A stretch of 14,363 bases of DNA, taken from positions 1-14,363 of the forward strand of contig JBFJWU010000043.1 of the NCBI GenBank assembly GCA_041623475.1. The letters run 5' to 3'. Numbering within the stretch: the stretch's first letter is position 1; every line of letters starts with the position of its first letter. This DNA comes from JBFJWU01 sp041623475 [NCBI: bacterium] (GTDB lineage Bacteria; J088). Positions 1 to 6,298 of this stretch are shown here, piece by piece. A program made the position numbers and the translations under genes. The notes beneath the pieces were generated by a model that ran no database searches, was not told the DNA's origin, and was given only the letters and a program-made list of their open reading frames with translations.

Positions 1-225
1 GACACGTCGGATGTTGTCACGACAACAGTTGTTGAACGCTGGCGGATTACGGGACGGCAATTCCAAGGTGATGGCAATGGTTTATTTTGACAAAACTGTA
101 ACCCCGGCGACATCAATAGGGACATTGGGGACGGTCGTGGCAGCCCGCGGCAATCGCTGAACGTCTGGCGTAGGTTTAGAACCGTGCAGACTGCATTCGA
201 TCCCGGTCGCAGCGACTCGCGGGGC
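1..225. other. Left-edge region without a defensible gene
   Basis: No recognisable gene is seen. One plus-strand frame is open from the edge to a TGA at 158-160 and another to a TGA at 88-90; either could be the tail of a truncated upstream gene, but neither resembles a family I know. Small dyad symmetries are present: TGTTGT/ACAACA around a CACG loop (12-27), an overlapping CAAC/GTTG pair (23-34), and GGTT/AACC (173-183). A TTGACA hexamer lies at 87-92 but has no convincing -10 at the right distance. Confidence 0.4.
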
Positions 226-543
226 TTACTCGTGCGGTTGAAACTGGTGCAGTCGTACATCGCCTTCTGGCAGGTGGGCAATAATTTCCAGGGAACCGCC
301 CAGGGCCTGGACGATGCGTTGCAACGTGCTGATCTGCATGTCGTCCTGGGATTCCAGTTGTGACAGCGATGGTTGCTTGATGCCAAGTTTTTCGGCAAGC
401 TCGACCTGGGTAAGGTTGGCGTGCCGCCGCATCTCTGCCAGCAACATTTCGCCGAGCATCGTTTTCGCCAGCTCGTCCGAACGCTGTCGGCTGTCCGGCG
501 ACATCTTGTCCCGCAATTCCGAAAATGGTTTATGGCCAGCCAT
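226..543 (-). CDS. higA: HigA-type antitoxin, XRE-family helix-turn-helix repressor
   Basis: This 105-residue protein should neutralise the upstream HigB-like toxin and repress the operon. Residues about 38-95 form a Cro/C1-type (XRE) helix-turn-helix; the segment LTQVELAEKLGIKQPSLSQL is typical of the family, followed by the usual helix containing ISTLQRIVQALGGSL. The N-terminal 35 residues are charged and probably helical, the part that in HigA-like antitoxins often contacts the toxin. Its ATG shares one base with the TGA of the toxin gene (TGATG at 541-545), implying translational coupling and a toxin-first order, as is usual for HigBA. The likely operator is the palindrome at 898-933. Family assignment is confident; neutralisation of this particular toxin is inferred from adjacency. 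Confidence 0.88.
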   Translation of the reverse strand: MAGHKPFSELRDKMSPDSRQRSDELAKTMLGEMLLAEMRRHANLTQVELAEKLGIKQPSLSQLESQDDMQISTLQRIVQALGGSLEIIAHLPEGDVRLHQFQPHE

Positions 544-899
544 CAGATCAATCCTTCGTCCTTGAGTTCCTGCAAGTAACAGTCATACAAATCATCGGCG
601 ATCGGGATCATTCGCTTGTAAAAATCATTGTTGCCAGTCTTGTCGCCACCGATCAGCAATATCGCAGACCGGCGCGGATCAAATGCAAAAAACGTCCGAA
701 TAGGGCGGCCCGCGTGCTGGGTGCGCAACTCCTTCATGTTGCTGTGCCGCGACCTATTAACCGTGTCCGCGTGGGGGCGTGCCAGGTTCGGTCCATTGAT
801 TTCCAGCAACCTGACACTGGCGGCGACAGATTCCTGCTCAGTCGCGGACAAGTCACGCCACCACGCCGCAAATTCGTCGGTAACTTCAACATCCCACAT
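543..899 (-). CDS. higB: HigB-like toxin, RelE/ParE superfamily (phage Gp49-like, DUF891)
   Basis: A 118-residue toxin of the Gp49-like/HigB branch of the RelE/ParE fold; members of this group are mRNA interferases that cleave translated mRNA at the ribosome. Family hallmarks are visible: an N-terminal EFAAWW-type segment, the GPNLARPHADTV motif (about 36-47), SRHSNMKELR with conserved basic residues, an IRTFFAFDPRRSAILLIGGDK strand block, and the C-terminal YKRMIPIADDLYDCYL helix. Length is normal and nothing appears broken. It precedes and overlaps its antitoxin gene by one base. The ATG at 899-897 lies inside the 36-bp palindrome, and a perfect minus-strand TATAAT (910-905) ends only 5 nt upstream, so a leaderless toxin mRNA is possible; I see no Shine-Dalgarno. 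Autorepression by HigA, or HigA with HigB, at the palindrome is inferred. Confidence 0.88.
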   Translation of the reverse strand: MWDVEVTDEFAAWWRDLSATEQESVAASVRLLEINGPNLARPHADTVNRSRHSNMKELRTQHAGRPIRTFFAFDPRRSAILLIGGDKTGNNDFYKRMIPIADDLYDCYLQELKDEGLI

Positions 900-933
900 G
901 TCCGATTATAGGTTAACACCTATAATCGGACAT
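898..933. promoter_or_regulatory. Perfect 36-bp palindrome: likely HigBA operator/promoter
   Basis: Two perfect 16-bp arms (898-913 and 918-933) flank a TAAC spacer. Each arm contains TATAAT, read on the minus strand at 910-905 and on the plus strand at 921-926, so the operator carries a consensus -10 hexamer in each direction. The left arm includes two bases of the toxin start codon. No good -35 sits 17 bp from either hexamer; a minus-strand TTGAAA lies at 939-934, 18 bp from the weaker TAACCT (915-910). A repressor bound here would block toxin-antitoxin transcription and could also affect rightward transcription towards the thiolase operon. Confidence 0.72.
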
Positions 934-1025
934 TTTCAAGGCATCGCTGCCATCTGCTTCTGCCGAGCACTTTACCCCAACAAATTTGATATCCTGAATA
1001 TGTACCGGGCAAGCCGGTCATTTGG

Positions 1026-1041
1026 GGCCCCGGTTGGGGCC
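1026..1041 (+). other. Small GC hairpin ahead of the thiolase gene
   Basis: GGCCCC and GGGGCC arms flank a GGTT loop, 35 nt upstream of the chosen GTG start. It could be a leader hairpin or chance GC-rich symmetry. There is no long T-run, so it is not a convincing terminator. The surrounding gap 934-1076 contains no gene I can support; a weak promoter-like pair (TTTACC at 971-976, TGAATA at 995-1000) is the best rightward candidate. Confidence 0.25.
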
Positions 1042-1076
1042 TTTGTTTGCAATCTCTGTCAAAGTTCGGAGTGGAT

Positions 1077-2114
1077 GTGAAACGACGCAAAGCCGTAGTC
1101 CTGCTCAGTGGTGGGCTGGATTCCATGCTGGCGGCACGGATTATGCAGGAACAGGATGTCGATGTCATCGGCGTGCACCTGTATACCGGCCTGTGCATTA
1201 CCGAGCACAAGCGTCGCACCGGACAGCTGGATTCGCGGGGGCATGTGCCCCAGAACCCGGCGTTCAAGATCGCGGACCAGCTGGGCATCCCGCTGGAGAT
1301 CCTTGATATCTCCGATACCTACATGGACATCATTACCAAGCCGAAGTACGGGCGTGGGTCCGGGGTCAATCCCTGCCGCGACTGTCGTATCCATATGTTC
1401 GAGCACGCGGCCCGGGCGATGGAGGAATTCGACGCCGACTTTGTCGCCACCGGCGAGGTGGTTGGCCAGCGGCCCATGAGCCAGGTGCGGGCCAACCTGG
1501 ATTTTATCCACAGCCGTACCGGCATCGCCGACCTGATCGTCCTGCCGCTGTCCGCCAAGCGGATGCCGCCGACCTTGCCCGAGCGCGAGGGCTGGATTGA
1601 TCGGGAAAAGCTGTATGCCATTGGCGGCCGCAGCCGCAAGCCGCAGATGGAACTGGTCAAGAAATTCGGCATCGAAGAATACGAACAACCCGCCGGTGGC
1701 TGCTGCTTTTTGACCGACGAAAACTACGCCCGCAAGTTCAAGGACCTGTTCCAGTTTGACCCGGACCGGCGCCTGGACCTGGAGGACGTGATCCTGCTGG
1801 GTGTCGGGCGACATTTCCGCACCAGCGAGCGGGCCAAGCTGGTCGTTGGCCGCTACGAGGACGAAAACGCCGTCATCGAACGGCACGCGGGCGGTCGGCC
1901 GCTGCTGCGGCCCGACGATGTCAAGGGCCCGACCGCCGTCGTGATCGGGGTGCCCGAGGCCGACGAACTGACGCTGATGGCGCGCATTGTTGCCCGCTAC
2001 AGCCAGGGACGGGACCAGGACCAGGTACGAATCGAAAAAGTTAATGGACCGACCAGCGAGCTGCTGCATGTGCCGCCAGTGTCGCTGGATGAAATCGAGC
2101 CCCTGCGGCTCTAA
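1077..2114 (+). CDS. PP-loop tRNA thiolase-like protein (MnmA/TrmU-related)
   Basis: A 345-residue PP-loop ATP pyrophosphatase related to tRNA 2-thiouridylases. The ATP-binding loop SGGLDS is at residues 11-16. NPCRDCRIHMF (Cys100, Cys103) and GGCCF (Cys209, Cys210) occupy the places where MnmA has its two catalytic cysteines (NPxxxCN and the CF motif), so adenylation of a tRNA uridine followed by sulfur transfer is the best guess. The C-terminal 110 residues, beginning near GRHFRTSERAKLVVGR, differ from MnmA and resemble an NFACT-R/DUF814-like domain. The extra cysteines could hold a [4Fe-4S] cluster, as in Fe-S-dependent tRNA thiolases (inference). I chose GTG 1077 because GGAG (1068-1071) is well spaced; TTG 1047 and GTG 1071 are alternatives. 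The gene ends 16 nt before mrp, implying one operon. The modified base is unknown. Confidence 0.78.
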   Translation: MKRRKAVVLLSGGLDSMLAARIMQEQDVDVIGVHLYTGLCITEHKRRTGQLDSRGHVPQNPAFKIADQLGIPLEILDISDTYMDIITKPKYGRGSGVNPCRDCRIHMFEHAARAMEEFDADFVATGEVVGQRPMSQVRANLDFIHSRTGIADLIVLPLSAKRMPPTLPEREGWIDREKLYAIGGRSRKPQMELVKKFGIEEYEQPAGGCCFLTDENYARKFKDLFQFDPDRRLDLEDVILLGVGRHFRTSERAKLVVGRYEDENAVIERHAGGRPLLRPDDVKGPTAVVIGVPEADELTLMARIVARYSQGRDQDQVRIEKVNGPTSELLHVPPVSLDEIEPLRL

Positions 2115-2130
2115 CCAAAGGATCTGCCAA

Positions 2131-3252
2131 ATGAGTGGCTGGAATGACGAACGGGTCTGGGACGTACTGCGGACGGTCAAGGTCCCCGGTATGGAACGGG
2201 ATATTGTCGATTACGGGGTTGTCCTGTCGGCCAAATTTGACGAGGGCCAGGCGATTGTCGAACTGGAGGTCCTGGCGCGGGACAACGAACTGCCCGAGCA
2301 GATTCGTGCCAGTGTCGAACAGGTCCTCAAGGACAAGTGCCTGACACCGGTGATCAACATGCAGGTGCGCAACTTTCCGTCGGTTGGCAGCAATCCCGGC
2401 GCAGTGACCCCGCCGCCGGCCGGTGCCGGCATGGGGCCGCATGGCACCAGCCCGGATCCGTGGGCGGATCGCCAGCGCATCGATGGCGTTGACCTGGTGA
2501 TCGCTGTCGCCAGCGGCAAGGGCGGCGTCGGCAAAAGCACGGTCGCCTCTAACCTGGCGCTGGCGCTGAAATTCCAGGGCATGACCGTGGGCCTGATGGA
2601 TGCCGACATCTATGGTCCCAGCCAGCCGATCATGATGGGGATCAAGGACATCGAGGTCCTGGCCGACGACCAGCGCCGGATCTATCCGGTCGAGGCCCAC
2701 GGGATCAAAACGATCTCGATCGGTTACCTGCTGCAGGATGACCAGCCGGTGATCTGGCGCGGACCGATGGTGATGAAAACGATCGAACAGTTCCTGCGCG
2801 GCGTTAACTGGGGCAAGCTGGATGTGCTGGTCATTGACCTGCCACCGGGGACGGGCGATGCCCAGTTGTCCCTGGTCCAGAAGACCCCCATCGATGGCGC
2901 GGTCATTGTCACAACCCCGCAGGACGTGGCCCTGGCCGATGTGATCCGTGGCCACGCGATGTTTGAAAAAGTCGGTGTCCCGACGCTGGGCGTCATTGAA
3001 AATATGAGCTACTTTATCTGTCCCAACTGCGACGAAAAACACGAACTGTTCGCCAGCGGTGGCGGCAAAGAGGCCGCCGAAGAACGCGGCCTGCCGTTCC
3101 TGGGTTCCCTGCCCCTGGATCCAGCGATCCGCCAGGCGGCGGACCAGGGCGCACCGATCGTCGTCGCCGACCCGTCGTCGCCACAGACGACCGTCTTCCA
3201 GGAAATCGCCCTCAAGGTCCTGGAACGGGCCAAGGCGGTGGCAAGCGCATAG
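2131..3252 (+). CDS. mrp: Mrp/ApbC-type Fe-S cluster carrier P-loop ATPase
   Basis: A 373-residue Mrp (ApbC/NBP35-type) protein that binds and delivers Fe-S clusters to cytoplasmic apoproteins. Residues 1-about 80 form a MIP18/DUF59 domain; a Pro/Gly-rich linker follows; then comes the SIMIBI ATPase domain with deviant Walker A GKGGVGKST (129-137), the DADIYGPSQP switch, and LVIDLPPGTGD as Walker B. The cluster-bridging CPNC motif is at residues 297-300. Length and motif order are normal for the DUF59-containing form. The ATG at 2131 has AAGGA (2118-2122) eight bases upstream; longer in-frame starts would lie within the thiolase gene and add non-conserved sequence. Close coupling to a cysteine-rich thiolase suggests that protein as one client (inference). 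Confidence 0.95.
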   Translation: MSGWNDERVWDVLRTVKVPGMERDIVDYGVVLSAKFDEGQAIVELEVLARDNELPEQIRASVEQVLKDKCLTPVINMQVRNFPSVGSNPGAVTPPPAGAGMGPHGTSPDPWADRQRIDGVDLVIAVASGKGGVGKSTVASNLALALKFQGMTVGLMDADIYGPSQPIMMGIKDIEVLADDQRRIYPVEAHGIKTISIGYLLQDDQPVIWRGPMVMKTIEQFLRGVNWGKLDVLVIDLPPGTGDAQLSLVQKTPIDGAVIVTTPQDVALADVIRGHAMFEKVGVPTLGVIENMSYFICPNCDEKHELFASGGGKEAAEERGLPFLGSLPLDPAIRQAADQGAPIVVADPSSPQTTVFQEIALKVLERAKAVASA

Positions 3253-3253
3253 T

Positions 3254-3270
3254 CCCCGGCGCGTCCGGGG
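3254..3270. terminator. Hairpin between convergent genes, possible bidirectional terminator
   Basis: CCCCGG (3254-3259) and CCGGGG (3265-3270) enclose a CGCGT loop immediately after the mrp stop and just beyond the stop of the convergent diguanylate cyclase gene. The stem is strong, but no T-tract follows on either strand, so simple intrinsic termination is uncertain. Confidence 0.42.
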
Positions 3271-3276
3271 TCGCCC

Positions 3277-4260
3277 TCAGCCGCGATCCAGTTTTCTGCG
3301 CGACTTGTCCTTGTACATTCGTTCGTCCGCGTCGCGAAACATCTGGTCCAGGTCAATACCATCAGCCTGGCCGGGATTGACGGCGACGACGCCGATGGAA
3401 ATACCGATGGGCAGGCGGTGGCCGTGCCATTTGATCTCGGCCTCGTCGACCAGTCGCGACAGGCGGGCTGCGGTGTCTTCGGCGCGTTGCTGGTCTGTAT
3501 CGCGCATCAGCAATACAAATTCATCGCCGCCAAAGCGGGCGAAGACATCAATATCACGGACGGTGCCGACGATCAGGTTGGCAACCTGGCACAGGGCACT
3601 GTCCCCGGCCTCGTGTCCGAACTGGTCGTTGACACCCTTGAACCCGTCCAGGTCGATGACCGCCAGCGCCAGCGGCAGGCCGGACCGGTCGGCCCAGGCG
3701 ACTTCTTCGCTGGCCCGTTTGGCGAAATAGGCGCGGTTGTTTACACCGGTCAGCGCATCAGTGGCCAGGCCCTGGTAGACCTCGGACAGGAACTTGCTGT
3801 CCAGGCTGTTGCGGGTTGTCAGGCGCAGGACCAGTGATCCGGCCTGGACCTGGTCACCACGTTCCAGCACCTGCCAGTCGGATTCAATGGGTTCGCCGTT
3901 GACAAAGGTACCGTTGGTGCTGCCGCAGTCGCGGATGCTGACGGTCTGGCCGACCTCCAGCGTAAAATGCCGCCGTGACATGCCGCTGCCGGACAGCAGC
4001 CGGATGGCGACATCGTCGCCACGGCCCAGGTCGTGGGTGCCGCTGGACAGCCGGATCTCGCGACCGATTTCGGCCGACCCGTCCATGATGACCAGGGACC
4101 ACTCGCCATCAGCGGCTGGCTGCGCGATCCTGGGAACGGCAATGATCTCGGTCTGGTCGATGGCTCTATCCTTTGTACTGCCGGGATTCGCTGCCCACAA
4201 TATCATCGTCACCGGATTGTGTTCAAACCGACGATCCGGCATCCGCTGGGATTTGCCCAT
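3277..4260 (-). CDS. FHA-GGDEF diguanylate cyclase
   Basis: A soluble 327-residue protein joining a phosphothreonine-binding FHA domain to a diguanylate cyclase. The FHA core runs roughly 55-148, with DLGRGDDVAIRLL, SRRHF and GSTNGTFVNG carrying the phosphopeptide-contacting Arg, Ser, His and Asn positions. The GGDEF domain covers about 160-320: DALTGVNNR at its start, IDLDGFKGVNDQFGH with the metal-binding Asp, and an intact GGDEF active site near 244-248. RDID sits exactly five residues before GGDEF and matches the RxxD inhibitory site, so the enzyme should make c-di-GMP from two GTP and be feedback-inhibited. No membrane segment is seen. Phosphorylation-dependent control through a Ser/Thr kinase is inferred from the FHA domain. 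The start is uncertain: ATG 4260 has poor Shine-Dalgarno support, and ATG 4242 or 4206 would keep both domains. Confidence 0.92.
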   Translation of the reverse strand: MGKSQRMPDRRFEHNPVTMILWAANPGSTKDRAIDQTEIIAVPRIAQPAADGEWSLVIMDGSAEIGREIRLSSGTHDLGRGDDVAIRLLSGSGMSRRHFTLEVGQTVSIRDCGSTNGTFVNGEPIESDWQVLERGDQVQAGSLVLRLTTRNSLDSKFLSEVYQGLATDALTGVNNRAYFAKRASEEVAWADRSGLPLALAVIDLDGFKGVNDQFGHEAGDSALCQVANLIVGTVRDIDVFARFGGDEFVLLMRDTDQQRAEDTAARLSRLVDEAEIKWHGHRLPIGISIGVVAVNPGQADGIDLDQMFRDADERMYKDKSRRKLDRG

Positions 4261-4279
4261 AAATGCTAATCTTTAATCT
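4261..4279. promoter_or_regulatory. 19-bp AT-rich divergent start region with overlapping -10-like boxes
   Basis: Only 19 AT-rich bases separate the annotated start codons of the cyclase (minus) and the Tat-signal subunit (plus). On the plus strand TAATCT (4268-4273) ends six bases before the GTG, the position of a -10 box for a leaderless transcript. An in-frame TAA at 4274-4276 rules out an upstream start, and no Shine-Dalgarno is present. On the minus strand TAAAGA (4275-4270) and TAGCAT (4268-4263) are -10-like. No clear -35 is seen in either direction. Confidence 0.45.
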
Positions 4280-4807
4280 GTGACTGCTGCCCTGCCGTTT
4301 GACCGCCGCTCGTTCCTGCGCAATACCACGACGCTGGGTGCCTTGACCAGTGTCGTGACCCTGGGCGGTGCCTGCACCCAGCAGGTGCCATCCCGGCCAG
4401 CGGGCATCAAGGCGTTGACCGACGAACAGGCCCACACCCTGAACAACCTGATCGAAGTCGTTGTCCCGGGTTCGGATACGCTGCCCAGTGGCCAGTCGCT
4501 GGACCTGCTGTCACAGATCGACCGGCAATTGCAGACGGAACTGGATATCCTGCGTTCGCGCCTGGGCGATGGCCTGCTGTTGCTGGAATGGGCACCGCAG
4601 TTCAGTACCGCGCTCAGCCCGTTTTCGCGCCTGCCTGCAGATGCGCGCCTGCAGGTGTTCGAAGGGTTCGGCACCAGCATGTTCCAGGCCAAGCGGGCCA
4701 TTTACCAGGGCTTTAAATCGCTGATCGTCTTTTACTATGCCGACCAGCCGCAGTTGTGGCCGCACCTGGGCTATGACGGTCCCCTGATCGGACGCCCGAC
4801 GCAATGA
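4280..4807 (+). CDS. Tat-signal small subunit of GMC oxidoreductase (gluconate 2-dehydrogenase subunit 3-like)
   Basis: A 175-residue protein with a twin-arginine signal: RRSFLR at residues 9-14, a hydrophobic stretch, and LGGAC ending at Cys32, which could be an imperfect lipobox. The rest (LTDEQAHTLNNLIEVVVPGSDTLPS and following helices) resembles the gluconate 2-dehydrogenase subunit 3 family, the small partners of flavin-dependent periplasmic dehydrogenases. In such enzymes the small subunit carries the Tat signal and the folded FAD subunit is co-exported with it. That fits here: the next gene is a GMC flavoprotein with no signal peptide, and its ATG overlaps this TGA (ATGA at 4804-4807). 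GTG 4280 is the only start that keeps the whole signal, since an in-frame stop lies just upstream. The substrate is unknown. Confidence 0.78.
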   Translation: MTAALPFDRRSFLRNTTTLGALTSVVTLGGACTQQVPSRPAGIKALTDEQAHTLNNLIEVVVPGSDTLPSGQSLDLLSQIDRQLQTELDILRSRLGDGLLLLEWAPQFSTALSPFSRLPADARLQVFEGFGTSMFQAKRAIYQGFKSLIVFYYADQPQLWPHLGYDGPLIGRPTQ

Positions 4808-6291
4808 GGCCAGCCGCAGATGTAATTGTTGTCGGCAGTGGCGGCGGTGGTGGCGTCGTTGCTGCGCGCCTGGCCCAGGCCGGAATGCGTGTGCTGGTCC
4901 TGGAAGAGGGCCCCTGGGCGACGGCAACCGATTTCAACCAGCGTGACCGGGACATGTATGACTTGCTGTTCCGCGGACGCGGTGCCCAGGAAACCGAGGA
5001 CAATTCGATCTCGGTCCTGCAGGGCCGCTGCGTCGGCGGCTCGACGGTGATCAACCAGGGTGATGTTACGGGGATTCCCGACGAGCTGTTCGAGCTATGG
5101 AACCGGCGCTACCAGCTGGAGGGGATCACCCCCGACCAACTGCAGCCGTCGATCGATCGCGTTCGACAGATGATCGGCGCCGGTCCGATCGAAGACCACA
5201 ACGTCAACCGCAATAACGCCCTGCTGCTGGAAGGGGCCAACAAGCTGGGCTACGCCGGGGGCCGGTTCGAAGACAACCGCGTCGGCTGTATCGGGTCCGG
5301 CTATTGTCACCTGGGCTGCAGCTACGATGCCAAACGTTCGGTCCTGATTACCTACATTCCCGAGGCCCTGAAACACGGTGTGACCGTCAAGCCGTTCCAC
5401 CGGGTCGAAAAGGTTCTCCACCGTCGCAGCCAGGTCATCGGGGTCGAGGCCGTAGAGCTGGACCGGGACGGCAACGAAGTGGCCCGTCACGAATTGAAAG
5501 CGCCCAATGTTTTCGTCTGTGCCGGCGCGATCCATACGCCGCTGATCCTCCAACGATCCGGCCTTGGCGGACGGCATGTCGGTCGCAACCTCAGCCTGCA
5601 GCCCCAGGGCGCCGTGGTCGCCCGCTTTCCCGAGCGACTCAAAAGCTATCGCGGCATTCCCCAGTCAACCTATGTTGACGAGTTCGAAACAGTGTCGACA
5701 GCCGACGGGTTTACCGGTTTCCGCATCGAAGGTGTGTTCCAGCCGCCGGGAACCGCGTCCGCGTTCCTGCCCGGACTGGGCAAACAGATGATGGACCTGC
5801 TGACCCGCTATGACCAGCTGGCGGCCTGCCTGGTACTGGTGCCGGACCAGCCGTCGGGTCGGGTGACGCCGTGGGGTTCGCGCCTGTTTCCGCGGATCAG
5901 CTATACGCCGGATCGTGACTGGTTTGATGTCCTGCGCCAGGGTATGGCAACCGCCGCCCGGATTTACCTGGCGGCCGGTGCCGAAGAAGTCTGGTTTCCC
6001 GTCACCGGATCTGGTTCGGTCAAGACCGAAGGGGACATTGACCGTGTCACGGCGGATTTGCAACTGCTGCCAACGGCTGTCCGGCTGATCAGCGCCCACC
6101 CTCAGGGGACCGCGCGGATGAGCGACAATCGACGCCTGGGCGTCGTTGACAGTATGTTTTCGGTCCACGGGACCGATGGCCTGTACGTCGCTGACGCATC
6201 CGTGTTTCCGACGACCGCCAGTTCGCATACGATGCTGCCAGTCATGTCCATGGCGGACCTGGCGGCAACACGATTCCTGTCCCGCAACTGA
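4804..6291 (+). CDS. GMC-family FAD-dependent oxidoreductase, catalytic subunit
   Basis: A 495-residue GMC-type dehydrogenase/oxidase that would oxidise an alcohol, sugar or sterol-like substrate using FAD. The dinucleotide-binding loop VVGSGGGGG is at residues 9-17, with the FAD-ribose acidic pair LVLEEG after it. GRCVGGSTVINQG is the second flavin-contact motif. The C-terminal GMC domain contains HPQGTARM (His432) and VADASVFPTTASSHTM (His475), giving a His/His catalytic pair rather than the His/Asn pair of some relatives. Cys162, Cys168 and Cys172 form a CX5CX3C segment like that of dehydrogenase-type GMC proteins; whether it binds an Fe-S cluster is not known. No signal peptide is visible, so export would depend on the coupled Tat subunit upstream. 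No cytochrome subunit is encoded nearby, so the electron acceptor is unclear. Confidence 0.92.
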   Translation: MRPAADVIVVGSGGGGGVVAARLAQAGMRVLVLEEGPWATATDFNQRDRDMYDLLFRGRGAQETEDNSISVLQGRCVGGSTVINQGDVTGIPDELFELWNRRYQLEGITPDQLQPSIDRVRQMIGAGPIEDHNVNRNNALLLEGANKLGYAGGRFEDNRVGCIGSGYCHLGCSYDAKRSVLITYIPEALKHGVTVKPFHRVEKVLHRRSQVIGVEAVELDRDGNEVARHELKAPNVFVCAGAIHTPLILQRSGLGGRHVGRNLSLQPQGAVVARFPERLKSYRGIPQSTYVDEFETVSTADGFTGFRIEGVFQPPGTASAFLPGLGKQMMDLLTRYDQLAACLVLVPDQPSGRVTPWGSRLFPRISYTPDRDWFDVLRQGMATAARIYLAAGAEEVWFPVTGSGSVKTEGDIDRVTADLQLLPTAVRLISAHPQGTARMSDNRRLGVVDSMFSVHGTDGLYVADASVFPTTASSHTMLPVMSMADLAATRFLSRN

Positions 6292-6298
6292 CCCGGCC

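Noticed and set aside
1-160. Open plus-strand frame ending in TGA at 158-160, as the tail of an upstream gene
   Set aside because: No recognisable sequence; another frame is also open for 90 bases, so which, if any, is coding cannot be decided.
1987-2130. Upstream in-frame extension of mrp
   Set aside because: Lies inside the thiolase gene and adds non-conserved residues; ATG 2131 has a good ribosome-binding site.
1059-2180. 373-codon minus-strand frame opposite the thiolase gene
   Set aside because: Antisense to a gene with clear PP-loop motifs; composition-driven.
2041-3042. 333-codon minus-strand frame opposite mrp
   Set aside because: Antisense to intact mrp; His/Asp/Arg-rich composition typical of shadow frames.
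6146-6298. N-terminal extension of the TVP38-like protein
   Set aside because: Out-of-frame within the conserved GMC C-terminus; Cys/Arg-rich filler with no membrane or family features.
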